This document shows positions 34,081 through 45,432 of a stretch of 64,000 nt of DNA, in pieces (positions within the stretch are counted from its first letter, which is position 1; each line of letters opens with the position of its first letter). Below the pieces are notes generated by a model. The model saw only the letters and a program-made list of their open reading frames with translations, was not told the origin of the DNA and made no database searches. The position numbers were made by a program, and so were the translations under genes. Source of the DNA: Pelobates cultripes (lineage: Eukaryota; Chordata; Amphibia; Anura; Pelobatidae); the NCBI GenBank assembly GCA_933207985.1, contig OW240913.1, positions 274,676,539 through 274,740,538 of the forward strand, written 5' to 3'.

Positions 34081-35353
34081 AATTGTCAGCACTATTATGC
34101 TTTCTTTAGAAGTATATGCCATGTTTTCATTTTCAGAGGAACTTTTAAGTGTAATCTCAACATTCTCTGCTGCTCACATATAAGCATGCTCTTCTACTGT
34201 GGATATTTTGAAAAAGACAATAGTTTTCAGCTAGTGTCTCATTGAACACCACAGGCTATCGAGACAAGTTTTTATTATAAATTTAAAAAAAGTATTGGCT
34301 TTGTTTTAAGCAGAGTAAAATCATTCTGGGCTTAGAAATAGTAGAAAAAAAGAACAGTTGCTTCACATTATTCTGTTTGTTTTCTCCTAGTTCCCAATAT
34401 TCTAACAATGGATCTCTCCCAAATGCACTTGTTCTGCGTCTACCCTCCGAACCAGTAAATTCCATATCATTACTTCTATGGCCGTAGGGAATGTTATAAT
34501 AGTTGGACAACTGTGTTACTGCACAGATGAATCACAATCCCTACAAACTCTAAACAAAGTCTTGACAAACCTCAGGCACCAGGGACCTATGGCTCCAAAA
34601 AGTATTATTACCAGTAACTAACTTTCTGGACTATTTTATATAAAACTCAATGCATGTACTTTCCCCAGGCACAAGCACAACCGAATCTAACTCACATAGA
34701 AGCTGTATTTCGGATTTATGAATATGCATCTTTACTGCAAATAGTTCCATGGCGGATTTGACCACTCGGGCACATCGGTCATGGACCGAGACAGCAGGGG
34801 CCCGGCTGCACAGCCATGCTCCAGCTGGAGAAATTAGAGATATGGGTTGTTAAGCCCACAACTACAAAATATTAAAAACTTTTGCAAAATTGAAGGTGTG
34901 TATTTACTTAACTATGAGTAAGTTGTGCTAAGTTCCATTACAGGTTGATGGTTTAATAGATGAAAATCCAGTGATTTTTTTTTTATCTCCTAATTTATTT
35001 TCCTCTGATTCTTCAAGGGTTCTTGAAGTCTAGAACCCTCCCTGGGGCATCACCATCCCGACTACAGAGTTTGAGGCCATAGATTGATTGCTCTTTTCTA
35101 TATCTTAATGGAGAAGAATAGGGCCTCTGAAAATGTGCAGATGAACAACTTAAACTACCACTGAATAATCTAGTTAGAAATTCCAGTAGACACACTGCAG
35201 GGTGAAGCAATAAAACCAAAGACCAGTAAGGGAGGAGAAACTATTATTATTTGTTTCCCCATGAAAATCCTTGTTGTCAGCAAGAGATTTAGTGTTGTTT
35301 TTTAATATACCCCCAAAGAAAACATGCAGAGAAAAAAAATACTTGTGTATATC
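34081..35353. other. Non-coding DNA
   Basis: AT-rich. No gene or named repeat recognised. Confidence 0.5.
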
Positions 35354-36100
35354 TACTATTATTATTATTATTACTGGTAATAGTGCTTTTCAGTATTATC
35401 AAAGGGGGGGATTTAACAATAAATGAGAGAATTACAAAAATGTACAGGAACGATAGGTTGACGAGGGCCTTGCTCAAATGAGCTTACAGTCTATAGGAGG
35501 TGGGCCGTAAAACACATTAGGACAGGAAATAAAAATCAAACAAGGTGGGAGTGAAGCAGAGCAAGGGACAGGTGTGTGAGGTAGAGGTTACTCTGGGAGG
35601 CCATAAGCTTTCCTAATGTGATGTGCTTTGAGGCACTTTCAAATGATTGAAGACTAGGGGAGAGCTTGGTGGTCTATTCCAAAGGAAAGGAGCCACCCGT
35701 GAGAAGTCCTGCAAGCGTGAGTTGGCCGTACAGATGCGAGCAGCAGACAGGAGAAGGTCATGGGCAGAGCGGAGAGACCGAAAAGGGGCATACAGTGAAG
35801 AGATATAGGAGGGGCTAGAAATGGTCAGTGCTTTATAGGTATGGGTTAGTACCTTGAATTGACTCCTATAAGATACAGGACAGACAGAGGGGAGAGGTGT
35901 GAGAGGAGCGATAGGAGAGGAAAATCATTCTGGCAGTAGCATTCATTACAGACTGTAGCGGGGCAATACGACTTGTGGGAAGACCTATTAGGAGAGAGTT
36001 ACAATAATCCATGTAAGAGATTTCTAGGTATCTTGCGTAAGAAAGGGGCGGATACAGGCTATGTTTTTAAGGTGGAATTTACAGGATTTACTAAACTACT
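35354..36100 (-). pseudogene. CR1/L2-type LINE RT C-terminus and 3' end
   Basis: On the minus strand, near 36010-35940, the sequence reads CNSLLIGLPTSRIAPLQSVMNATAR, a characteristic phrase of the RT C-terminal region in jockey/CR1/L2-group LINEs. More C-terminal residues (SFPLE, APSLQSF-like) follow down to about 35650. The 3' end is a (TAA)n/(ATT)n tract at 35354-35374, typical of L2-like tails. Several stops. Fragment only. Confidence 0.65.
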
Positions 36101-36840
36101 AAATAGATAAGTAATTCATTCAGTTGATTGTTCTTAGAGGCACAACATTCCAGGAGTTACACATCTGTTTCAAATGAATATGAAGTAAAATTGTTCCTAC
36201 ATTAAAAGTAAGAGACTGGTTAGCAGGCACATAAAACAATGGAAATATTTCATTTTAATATTTTTATATATGGGTACATGTTTTCATATATGATTTTTTA
36301 TTTTATTTTAACATTTATTATTAATTATTTTAAAAGTTTACCCAATTAAATTAAATCATTTGAAATGTTTATTTGAAAATATTCAGTAGAGGCAGAAGTC
36401 ACTAATAGAATTAGAAGTTAGGTAAAATCTACCTACTCCACTAAAAAAACCTGAATTCCACTGAGAGACTTTATATAAATATTAGGCTAATACATTTTTT
36501 GTGTGACCTTTTAAAATCTCCCTAAAGAGAATTAAAAGTCTCACTTTTGCTATCTGCAGATGAACCTCTGATATTTTAGGAGATTTATTCAGTGTAACCA
36601 TAATAATGTGTGAAACCTGCCTCTTTCGTTCCAGTGCATTTGTGATTGAAAGTTATATTGACGTTCTCTAGTAACTTTTTAGGACTTGACTTGCTGACTT
36701 GTGGTGATAAGGGATTACAGAGTTCAGAAGAAGAATTAAAAAGGAAAATGCAAGAAACAAAATGGGTAGAGGACTTTGCAATCACATCAACAGTCCAAGA
36801 GATAATTTTTCTTAGCAGTCCTTATTCTTTGTAGCCTAAC
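36101..36840. other. AT-rich non-coding DNA
   Basis: Nothing coding recognised; long A/T runs near 36240-36370. Confidence 0.5.
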
Positions 36841-36996
36841 ATAATATGTTTAAGGAACACTCCAGACGCATGTAAGACCCTCAAGCCCCTCTGTTCCTCT
36901 GCGTCCAACTCGTCTGGTTTCAAATACGTGTCTGTTAGTCCACCCATTGTACAGCGCTGCAGGATTTGTTGCCATTTTATAAATAATAATAATAAT
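36841..36996 (+). repeat. LINE/SINE-like 3' end with (ATA)n tail
   Basis: TACAGCGCTGCAGGATTTGTTG followed by TTTATAAATAATAATAATAATAA matches the layout of a common amphibian 3' repeat end (GCGCTGCGG...GGCGCTATATAAATAA). The family could not be named. Confidence 0.5.
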
Positions 36997-37436
36997 AATA
37001 ACAAAGCACTTCAGTTTCAGTCATTTTTTCTAACAGTCTATAAAAGTGAACATTTGAGTAGAAATCCAATATAACTTTTGTCACTGAGGGCATAAACACC
37101 TCCCTGACTGTTTCTTCTGCTATAGCCCATTAAGAAACCTTGGAAAGCTGTGAATCGCGTGCACATGTGGACTCTTGTCGAGCACAGATTAGTGTATTCC
37201 CCAGTGCAGACTGAAAGCCTGTGCCAGGAAAAAAAGTGTAGGGCTTGCAAACATTGTTCATGTCAGGACCAGTGCTGGCCCGTCCATACGTCCTGTTGGG
37301 GCCATGGTCCCAAGTGCCCCTTTCACAGGGGCAGCATTTTGCATTTTCAGTAGAATTTGGGGAAACTACTTGAAGCATTCCTTGTGTTGAGCTATTTCAA
37401 TTGCTTTTGTTTGATTTGTTATTTGCAATTATCTGT

Positions 37437-37930
37437 CAGGATTACAAGTTGATCCAGCACGTAGAAATGTATCAAACCTAGGACTAACAGGTAACATCTT
37501 ACCGGGCCTTAGGATGGCTGAACTTAACGTACCAGAGAATAGTCAGAATACTTGCAGAGGTCGGGGACACAGAATGAAACACAACGATGAGGGAAAGCCA
37601 AAAGTCAAGGATACCAGAATACAGGTAAGTCAAACGAAGCCAAAGTCAATAACCAGAAATAAACGCTCAGAAATACAATCTCGGACAACCACTAGGGAAA
37701 CCACCACAGGGCAATGAGGAAAAATGTTTAAATAAGCCCTTTACAAATCTGATTGGCCAAAAATCGGGATTTGACCCCAGAATGCGGGCGCACTTCTCCT
37801 GCGTGACGTTACACGTACGCCGACGTCGTCATTAACGTGTGCGGACATGGGGCTATAATTTGGCGTGGATCCGCAGCAGCCGGCGCCCATCAACATGTTG
37901 CAGAAGTCAGGTACACAGACGCATGCCTGC
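37437..37930 (-). repeat. Solo LTR of the gypsy chromovirus family (minus)
   Basis: TGTCAGGATTACAAGTTGATCC at 37437 and the following 280 bp match the reverse complement of the 5' LTR at 2032-2619 (landmarks CCTAGGACTAA, GAATAGTCAGAATACTTG, GAAACACAACGATGAG). The far end is diverged and its boundary is approximate. No internal gypsy genes adjoin, so it is a solo LTR. Confidence 0.75.
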
Positions 37931-37980
37931 TGAGCACAAATACCGCAAGATGAGGGTGAATATGTTACAATATCTAAGTC

Positions 37981-38042
37981 TGTAAAATTTGACAAATAAA
38001 TCTGATTTTCAATGGGGGTTGAATAATTTTTATTACAACTGT
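37981..38042. repeat. Tc1/mariner-type terminal fragment
   Basis: TCAATGGGGGTTGAATAATTTTTATTACAACTGTA ends in TA and resembles the terminal repeat of a Tc1-like family; the other end is absent. Confidence 0.45.
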
Positions 38043-38664
38043 ATTAGTTAGCTAATGGCAACCAGTCAGCCACAAGCTACAGCAGCCCACTGACATATTT
38101 TCCCTTTGTGCCAGTCTGACCCTGACTATCCCCACTCAAGAAGCATCAATATTTAATAAATTATATAGAGGTAGTTACACAAAGTATCACATCCACAGCT
38201 AAGACCTCCAAAGCTCAAAGTCAGATTTAAGCTAGTCAAGCTCCAAGTTTTCAGACACATCCATTTGAGACAAAGATCTATATGCCATGGAGATAGATTT
38301 GTGCTGAAGCTCTGAGAGCCTTAGATTTGTTAGTGAGAAAATAGAATGTTCATGCAGTTATAGCAACAATTTTGGGTATCCATTTTCAAGCCTTTAGTCA
38401 AAAATCAGAGTTACCTCTAGCACCCTAATCCTTGGAGGATATGGAATGAGGCACTCAGATTTCCTTGCAGTAATGTCCCAAGATATGATGTTTGGCCCTG
38501 ACTACCAGGTATAACATAGATTTTTGTTAAACCATTTTCAAGTTTTATATATTTATTAAAAAAATAAAAATAATCATGCAGCTAAAATAATCAGAACTAA
38601 TTTTCCACTTTAAAAGGTTGCACAGCCCATCCATTGAGAAGAATGTTTTAGAAAGGTCCCTACT
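38043..38664. other. Non-coding DNA
   Basis: No gene or element recognised. Confidence 0.5.
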
Positions 38665-38672
38665 TTCTAAAG

Positions 38673-38807
38673 CAGGGGTTAGGCAACCTTAAGCACCCCA
38701 TATTTTTTGGAATACATCACTCCTGATGCTTTGCCAGCATTGTGGCTGTAAGATCATTATCAGATGTAGTCCACAAAATCTGGAGTGCCGAAAGTTGTCT
38801 ATCCCTG
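38673..38807. mobile_element. hAT MITE, 135 bp
   Basis: Starts CAGGGGTTAGGCAACCTT and ends AAAGTTGTCTATCCCTG, imperfect terminal inverted repeats of about 17 bp. Subterminal GGAATACATCACTCC and AGATGTAGTCCACAAAATCTGG are also related by inversion. The flanking octamers TTCTAAAG and TTATAATG agree at 6 of 8 positions, consistent with an old 8-bp hAT duplication. Confidence 0.75.
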
Positions 38808-38815
38808 TTATAATG

Positions 38816-40415
38816 CATTCTACACAATGGATGGTAAGTTGATAGAATGAGAGCAGCATCAGACAGCCTATCGCCATCGCCTAAGGGAAAAGCTTCTGTA
38901 GTAGTGCTGGGGCTGGAGGAGGAGGCAAAGCAGATAAAAGATATGAAGACAACTTTTGGATTAACACACTCAAAAACAGATTAACCCCATAAAGTATAAC
39001 ATCTCCCAGAAACTCAAGATCCCATAACATCTTGATGAAGCATTTATAGGGCTTGAAGTTGTTCTTTAAAGTCTGCTTCTAGTCAGTGTGATGGTTATTG
39101 TGAATGGTCAATGAACATACATAAATTCACTCCTAACATGCACTGGCATTTACTTATGGGAAATGTTTGAGATCTATACTAGTTAGACAGGCAGTTGCAT
39201 CATAAAAAGTGGAGCTTGAATACACGAGCAATAAACACTAGAGCGGTGAATACAGAAAAATCAGAAGTTATGCATGCAGGCCAAAGGAGCCCTATCTGCC
39301 CTAAAGGCAATACCTTCTTCTTCTCCTATACCCACATTCCATGGAGAATGAGTCCCCAGGGTTGTGTGACTCCAGATGATTCCTAAGATGAACCAAAATT
39401 CAGCTACCAGCATCTCATGCAAAGATCAACAGCTCTATATCATATCATATAGCCAGCCAAGATTAAGACAGGTAGTTTTAGATTAAATTAGTTAAAACAA
39501 CATGAAGTCAGGGCCGGTAGCTCCGAATCAGTATGACTGGAGCATGTCAAAGTAAATTATTAAGAGAACATGTCCACCCATCTATAAGAAAGAGTGCATG
39601 CTGTTCTTTATATGTGATCAGATACTTCACAAAAGAAACCTGGAAAAGGAGCAGCAAGTGTGCGAGGTTTAAGTCCTAAAAGTCAATACAATCCTGAATA
39701 CAATCCTGAACACAAGCACGATCAGACTGACTCACTGCCTAAAAATAAAACTCCAGGCAGACAGTGGCCAAGGAGAGGTCAATAGATTAGCCAGTGGTCA
39801 AAACTTCTTACTTTGCAATATTCACAATAATAAAAAAACAAATAAAACAGACCTTTCCAAAATGGTGCCTTGATATAAAAAGAACAAACACAAATATATA
39901 AAACAGAAACGAGAATATTCTAGGTATATTTATACTGATAACTACCCAGATGGTAATCTTTAAGAACCAACAAAAACTATTAACTAACAGTATATCCTCG
40001 GTCGTCAGTGCTTAGAACAGTTGTATATATTCATTAATAATATAATACGTACACTTTGCATGGCATCAAGAGGATTGGCACCCAGTACCACAATGTTACG
40101 TCCATAGGATTAGCATTGTTCCTACGTTATGTTTTTGCATATAAGATACTCGCTAGGTGCAGCACTTGAGACAAAGTTTTTACTAATAAAAGGAAGGTGA
40201 GGTATAAAATATAAAAAGTGATAAATAGAAATAACACTAAACTTAGCAGCAAAGTGTTCATCATAAATATCCATATAGGTGTGGATTCTACTGCTATTGC
40301 AATGTATTTTATGAGCAGAAATAAAAAAATTTTAATCTGTTTTTTTAATTTTTATTTTTTGTATTAATTTTCTTAAAAGTATGGCTCAGTTCTAAGACAG
40401 AAAATTCTTATAATA
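38816..40415. other. Non-coding DNA
   Basis: About 1.6 kb without a coding frame, RNA gene or element terminus that I can support. Confidence 0.5.
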
Positions 40416-41089
40416 CAAACTATACAAATTATTATGCAAATTATATTTTTCTCATTTACCTAATTGATGTAAATAACAGTCAGCATAATTCTCATGTTAT
40501 CAACTATTATGAATACAATTCAAATTTTATTGGACAAACCTCCTAATGATAACAGTATTTTTTTTAAACATAAAAAACTTACAATGAGGGGGGGCTGACT
40601 GCCATACAGACAAGTCGCACATGGAGATAGCTCCTGACAAAACCCACTAAAACCACAAAAATAACGACTTACCACTCGAGAAACCAAGCAAAAACTCTGC
40701 CAGAGTAACTCTACACACACGAGTCTGACCCTGACTATGGGCACTGGCCCACACATGACAGCGAAACCACCAAACCAGGCCTCCACACAAGCCACTCACC
40801 TGATCCGGGATCCGGTGCACAGCACAGCTTGTATCAACCCCTCAACGCCACAGCTGCAAATCGAGGAGGCGCAAAGCTGCACACCATGCTAAATGCAGAG
40901 GGAGCTGAGTCCCGGTCCAGGAGCGCCCCTGCAGAGACAAACACCGCAAGCAAGAAACAAGTCACTGCACTGGGCATAGGCTAAAAGTACTACCTCTGTG
41001 CCTCATAAGCGGGCATGCCTCAATGGGGACAGTCAGCAGTCACTAGTCTATCCTGTCACCCCCCATCCTGATGAACAGTACAGGACTTA

Positions 41090-41205
41090 CGTTTACTTTT
41101 CTGTTTTTATCAAACGCACTTATTAACAAGCGTAATAGTTCAAGCGTATCTGTTCTTAAGCATAATCGTTACCAAGCCTATTTGTTACCAAGCATATTCA
41201 TTATC
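41090..41205 (+). repeat. 16/32-bp minisatellite, left block
   Basis: Units such as GTTACCAAGCATATTCATTATCAAG repeat degenerately. The array resumes at about 42044 after the foldback element. Confidence 0.8.
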
Positions 41206-41868
41206 AAGGGGAAACCAACATAAGGAGAGCTACACTGTATAAGAAATGAGGAAGGGAGGCCTTACCTTTAATCAATCTAAGGATAAAAAGGGATATGCAA
41301 ACAAAAAGTATAACTTGAAAAAAAAGGGAGATCTACAAACAGTGCCCAGGGGATCAATTGCCTGGAGTACTAGCTAGCATCTAAGTTCCAGTTCCCCTAG
41401 TGTCCGACTGACAGGAAGGTAGTGTAAATGAGGTTAGGGAGAGAGAAGAGGCACAGAGTCCCCAGAGAACAAGGGACCAGGTAATTAGGTCTAAACGCAG
41501 ATGAAAAGCCTCACACACAAAATAAATAATTAAATAAATCTCTCAATTCACCCTAAAAGTTACCTCAACACCGTAGTCTAACCACTAGTGTCTACCTGAA
41601 CCAACTCTCCCTACTAAAGTTATAAATAAATAAACACCTAAAAATCAATAACCATAGTGGTAACAAAAATAAAAAAGTGCTACCAAGTGCAGAGATTAAA
41701 GAAAAAGAAAACGCTTGACGCGCGTTTCGGCATGTTCAAAACGCAGTCGTCAGGAGCCTGTGAGACTTTTTGTTTGCATATCCCTTTTTATCCTTAAATT
41801 GATTAAAGGTAGGGCCTCCCTTCCTCATTTCTTATACAGTGGAGCTCTCCTGATGTTGGTTTCCCCTT
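41206..41868. mobile_element. Penelope-like foldback element with hammerhead-like core
   Basis: Arm 41206-41309 (AAGGGGAAACCAACAT...) is about 95% identical to the reverse complement of 41765-41868. The 455-bp centre is related to 19900-20050 (GTCTACCTGAACCAA; AAAAAGTGCTAC...AGTGCA) and contains a hammerhead-like core at 41717-41753. The element interrupts the 16/32-bp minisatellite. Short inverted arms plus a hammerhead are features of Penelope-like elements, but no RT or GIY-YIG gene is present. Confidence 0.65.
41711..41760 (-). ncRNA. Hammerhead-ribozyme-like motif 3
   Basis: Minus strand: CTGACGA (41747-41753), a weak stem II segment, CGAAAC (41724-41729), then GCGCGTC with GTC at 41717-41719. 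Core changed at one base; stem II is imperfect. Confidence 0.4.
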
Positions 41869-42043
41869 GTGGGACTCTACACATCACCTACTCCTATTGC
41901 CTACATATTTTGGAGGGTTGCCCCCTCATTGGAGCTCCCTATTAGGTGGTTACAGTGGTGCAGCTCATGAGCCCTTGACTTGTATCCGGACTCCTGACCT
42001 GCACTCTGTTTACTTTATTTCTCCATTTTGTGTTTCATATTGA

Positions 42044-42310
42044 TTATCAAGTGTAGCTGTTACCAAGCATATTCATTATCAAGTGTAGTTGTTACCAAGC
42101 ATATTCATTATCAAGCGTAGTTGTTATCAAGCATATGCTTTACCAAGCGTAGTTGTTACCAAGCATATTCATTATCAAGCGTAGTTGTTATCAAGCATAT
42201 GCTTTACCAAGCGTTGTTGTTACCAAGCATATTCATTATCACGCGTATTTGTCACCAAGAATGTCTATCATCAAGTGTATATGTTATCAATTGTATGCAT
42301 TATCAAATCT
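42044..42310 (+). repeat. 16/32-bp minisatellite, right block
   Basis: About eight 32-bp units of the form GTTACCAAGCATATTCATTATCAAGCGTAGTT (described in halves), decaying toward 42300. Frames through the array stay open and are spurious. Confidence 0.85.
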
Positions 42311-42632
42311 TACCATTACAAAAACAAAATGTGCTGAACTATCTAATGCCCTATATTGTTAAACAATGTATGCTGATTCTCGTGCCACTGCTGTTGGGGC
42401 AGTGCAAGAGTTTGTGTAACCTTAAAGCACAACAAAAATAAAGAATAAAAAAACTTACAATGCACTGTTCCAAATTATTACGCACAGTAAGTTTCAAAAC
42501 ACTTTATAGCTTGTAAAGAACTGAAAATTGTCATTTGTTGTGTTTGCAGCATATTTACTTAAATCAAAAGCTATTTCAATCAAACTTATAACAACGTTTT
42601 AACTTTTTCATTAAACATTTTAACAGGTCACG

Positions 42633-43649
42633 TTACATTTTAACATAGGACCCCTTATTTAATAGCAGCTTCACAAGTCTTGCATCCATTGAACTTGTGA
42701 GTTTTTGGACAGTTTCTGCTTGAATTTGTTTGCAAGATGTCAGAATAGCCTCCCAGAGCTGCTGTTTGGATGTAAACTGCCTCCCACCCTCATAGATCTT
42801 TTGCTTGAGGATGCTCCAAAGATTCTCAATAGGATTGAGGTCAGGGGAGGATGGAGGCCACTCCATGACTTTCTCTCCTTTTATCCCCATAGCAGTCATT
42901 GATGCAGAGCTATTCTTTGCAGCATGAGATGGTGCATTGTCATGCATGAAGATTATTTTATTACGGAAAGCATAGTTCTTACTTCTGTACCAGGGAAGAA
43001 GGTGGTCAGTCAGAAATTCCACATACTTTGCAGAGGTCATCTTTAAACCTTCAGGGATCCTAAAGGGGCCGGACAGCTCTCTTCCTATGATTCCGGCCCA
43101 AAACATGACTCCACCATCGCCTTGCTGATGTTGCAGCCTTGTTGGAACAGGGTGGCCGTCCACCAACCATCCACTACTCCATCCATCTGGACCATCCAGG
43201 GTTGTACAGCACTCATCAGTGAACAGGACTGTTTGAAAATTAGTCTTTATGTATTTTTCTGCCCAATGCAGCCGTTTCTGCTTGTGAGCATTGGTTAGTG
43301 GTGGCCGAATAGAAGGTGTATGCACAGTTGCAAGACTCTGGAGGACTCTACACCTTGATGTCCGTGGGACTTCAGAGGCACCAGCAGCTTCAAATATCTG
43401 TTTGCTGCAACAATGTAATGGTATTTTAGCAGCTGCTCCCTTGATCCGATGCATGGATCTGGCAGAAATATTCCTCAATGTGCCTTTACCTGCACGAACC
43501 CGTCTGTGCTCTGAATCAGCCACAAATCTCTTAATAGTGCGATGATCACGCTTAAGTTTTCGGGAAATATCTAATGTTTTCATACCTCATCCAAGGCATT
43601 GAACTAGTTCACTCTTTTCGGCAGCAGAGAGATCCTTTTTCTTCCCCAT
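42633..43649 (-). pseudogene. Tc1/mariner DD37E transposase (one stop)
   Basis: The transposase starts at the ATG at 43647-43649 (MGKKKDLSAAEK) and meets an in-frame TGA at 43587-43589. It is then open for 316 codons to 42633. Helix-turn-helix (DISRKLKRDHRTIKRFV), first Asp in FTDECC, second Asp in FMHDNAPSH and Glu in SPDLNPIENLW are all present. There are 37 residues between the second Asp and the Glu, so this is the DD37E type, not the classic DD34E. It cuts and pastes at TA. Apart from the stop the protein looks complete, so this is a relatively young copy. Confidence 0.92.
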
Positions 43650-43878
43650 ATTGCATGAAAATGGTGCTCTGCTTAATAATGTAGAACACCCTCCTTTAGT
43701 GGTTTTTCCTTAAATTGGGCTCACCTGGCAATCTAATTATCACAAGTGTCAGAGATTGTTTTCAGTGATCAAAAGAGCCCTGAAACACAATGCCATCCAT
43801 GAGTTAAACTGAAAAACAAAATATTTAATCTTTGTGACACTTAAATAGAATTTGCATAATAATTTGGAACAGGGTGTA

Positions 43879-44164
43879 TATATCAAGGTCTGTGGTACTT
43901 CATACAACTTACACAGAAGCGATGTATAGCTTGAAATAGAATTTATTCACAAATTTAAATAACACAGGATGGAAAACGCATTCCTCTATTATCTCCATTT
44001 ATCCAGTCCTTGGCTCCAGTCAGAGTATATCTTTTGGCATCGTTTTTTTAGCCAAATTTCCCTTTGATTTTATGACCGAATCGAATGGTGTCTCACCGAA
44101 TTTCCACTGAATTTCTTCTGAAATCCCAGCCGTGCTTCCTGCGGTTGTAAGTTGAAGTGTTCTG
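43879..44164. other. Non-coding DNA
   Basis: No gene seen. Adjoins the fourth hammerhead-like motif and may be part of the same repeat. Confidence 0.45.
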
Positions 44165-44215
44165 ACGTGTGTGCATGATGACGCGTTTCACCGTCACACC
44201 ACTTCTTCAGATCTG
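44165..44215 (-). ncRNA. Decayed hammerhead-like motif 4
   Basis: Minus strand: CTGAAGA (44204-44210), a poorly paired spacer, GAAAC (44085-equivalent at 44185-44189) and GCGTC. The layout matches the other copies but stem II does not pair convincingly. Confidence 0.3.
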
Positions 44216-44269
44216 TCATGCAGTCCAGTGTCTTGGTGTCACGTATTCCGCACATAAAAATTTGATTAA

Positions 44270-44748
44270 TGACATTTACTGTTCTGACAGGAAAAGTTGT
44301 GCCAAGCATAATTACTGTCCTGACAGGAAAAGTTGTGCCGAGCAGCAATAAATCCACAGGAGGGTTTGTGCTGAGCAGCAATCATGCAAATAGGAACCTG
44401 GTAACTGCCTTTGGGGTCAAAAGCCAGTTACAACCAATAGGATCCGGGGTATTTAGGCCCAGTTCTCCTCTTGCTCAGTGCCCTGTCGTGGTTTCCTTTG
44501 TGGTTGTCCGAGAGCGCGTTATTGATTCTGTTTTTTCTGGTTATTTGACTTTGGCATTGTTTTTGACTTCCCTGTTTTCTGGCATCCCTGACTCCTGGCG
44601 TTGTGTCTCTTTCTGTTTCCTTTGACCTTGGCTATTCCTGACTATTTTTTGGTACGTTAATCCGGCCATTCTAAGGTCCGGTATACTTTACCTATCAGTC
44701 GTCTGTGTTACACAATTCTACGTGCTGAATCATACTGTAGTCCTGACA
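44270..44748 (+). repeat. Gypsy-family LTR, diverged (plus)
   Basis: 44460-44748 resembles the 3' part of the 2032 LTR (GCCCTGTCGTGGTTTCC, ATTCTAAGGTCCGGT, CTGAATCATACTGTAGTCCTGACA). Upstream, two 36-bp tandem copies of CTGACAGGAAAAGTTGTGCC lie at 44283-44350. The left boundary is uncertain and no internal genes follow. Confidence 0.6.
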
Positions 44749-45432
44749 CTTGGCACAGTCAGATCACCCAGAAGGGGCATGTTTATAAATTAATGTCCAT
44801 CCTTCTAATACATAAACAGTACAGGTAAAACAAATTAAACATCTGTTTGTTAGATATTGTAAACAATAGCTATTTGCATTTACATACCTACATGGACAAT
44901 ATAACAGATGCTTGTACTATCTTATAAATAAAAATATTAATGTTAAAACAGTAAAACATGAATAGTAAATGGTAAAAACAGAGAGACAGAATACAAGATA
45001 GATATGTTTTTACCGTCATCAGACCTACATAGAGATATTTAAAGGAACCAAATGGAAATATTTAAAACTACGCAGTCTAATCACCTTAGGAGGCTATATA
45101 TATATTTTTATAAAACCTTTTAGAAAAATATGAAACTTATAATTATAAAAATGTATTCTTTATAAAACCTTTTAAAAACTTTAAAAAATAAATAATTCTT
45201 AGCATGTTCTAGGTGTGCCCTCAAGCAGTCACATATTGACATTCTAACCATGAGAAGAAGCACATATTAAACTATTGAGTTACGCATTATTAAAAAGGAT
45301 TTTAATAGAGGTATTCTGTACATAGCTATGGGATTAGAAAATCACCACTGTTTTTTTTTTTTTGTTTTTTAAGAACTTCAGGGCAAAATTTGAAAAGGGA
45401 TACCCCAGAGTGACGTAAACACATTCTTTTTT
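44749..45432. other. AT-rich non-coding DNA
   Basis: Nothing coding recognised; T-rich run near 45350-45370. Confidence 0.5.

Larger units (their letters stand above)
40587..42447 (+). mobile_element. Retroposed L1-like element inside the Tc1 transposon
   Basis: AAAAAACTTACAATG occurs at 40572-40586 and 42448-42462, a 15-bp target-site duplication. The insert starts AGGGGGGGCTGACTGCCATAC, resembling an L1 5' leader, and ends with AAATAAAGAATAAAA before the right duplication. It contains a CpG-rich leader, a 16/32-bp minisatellite and a foldback element, but no ORF1 or ORF2. It therefore looks like a non-autonomous or internally deleted LINE derivative. Confidence 0.65.
40416..43876 (-). mobile_element. 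DD37E Tc1/mariner transposon, split by a retroposed insert
   Basis: The right end (43876) reads, reverse-complemented, CACCCTGTTCCAAATTATTATGC. The left end at 40416 reads CAAACTATACAAATTATTATGC. TA lies outside each (40414-40415 and 43877-43878). Without the insert at 40587-42447 and its duplication, the element is about 1.6 kb, the usual Tc1 size. An internal second copy of the CTGTTCCAAATTATTACGC block occurs at 42465. It encodes the transposase at 42633-43649. Confidence 0.8.

Noticed and set aside
37250..37345. CAGTGCTGGCCCGTCCATA as a hAT end
   Set aside because: No matching inverted end or 8-bp duplication found nearby.
41090..42310. CRISPR-like array
   Set aside because: Repeats are contiguous degenerate minisatellite units without unique spacers, in a eukaryotic genome.
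42121..42441. 106-codon ORF rich in repeated CYQAY-like residues
   Set aside because: Produced by the 16/32-bp minisatellite.
40572..42462. 42458 as the left end of the Tc1 element
   Set aside because: AAAAAACTTACAATG is repeated at 40572, and the TA-flanked terminal repeat continues at 40416, so 42458 is an insertion boundary plus internal repeat.
43291..43545. Plus-strand ORF opposite the Tc1 transposase
   Set aside because: Antisense shadow of a well-supported gene.
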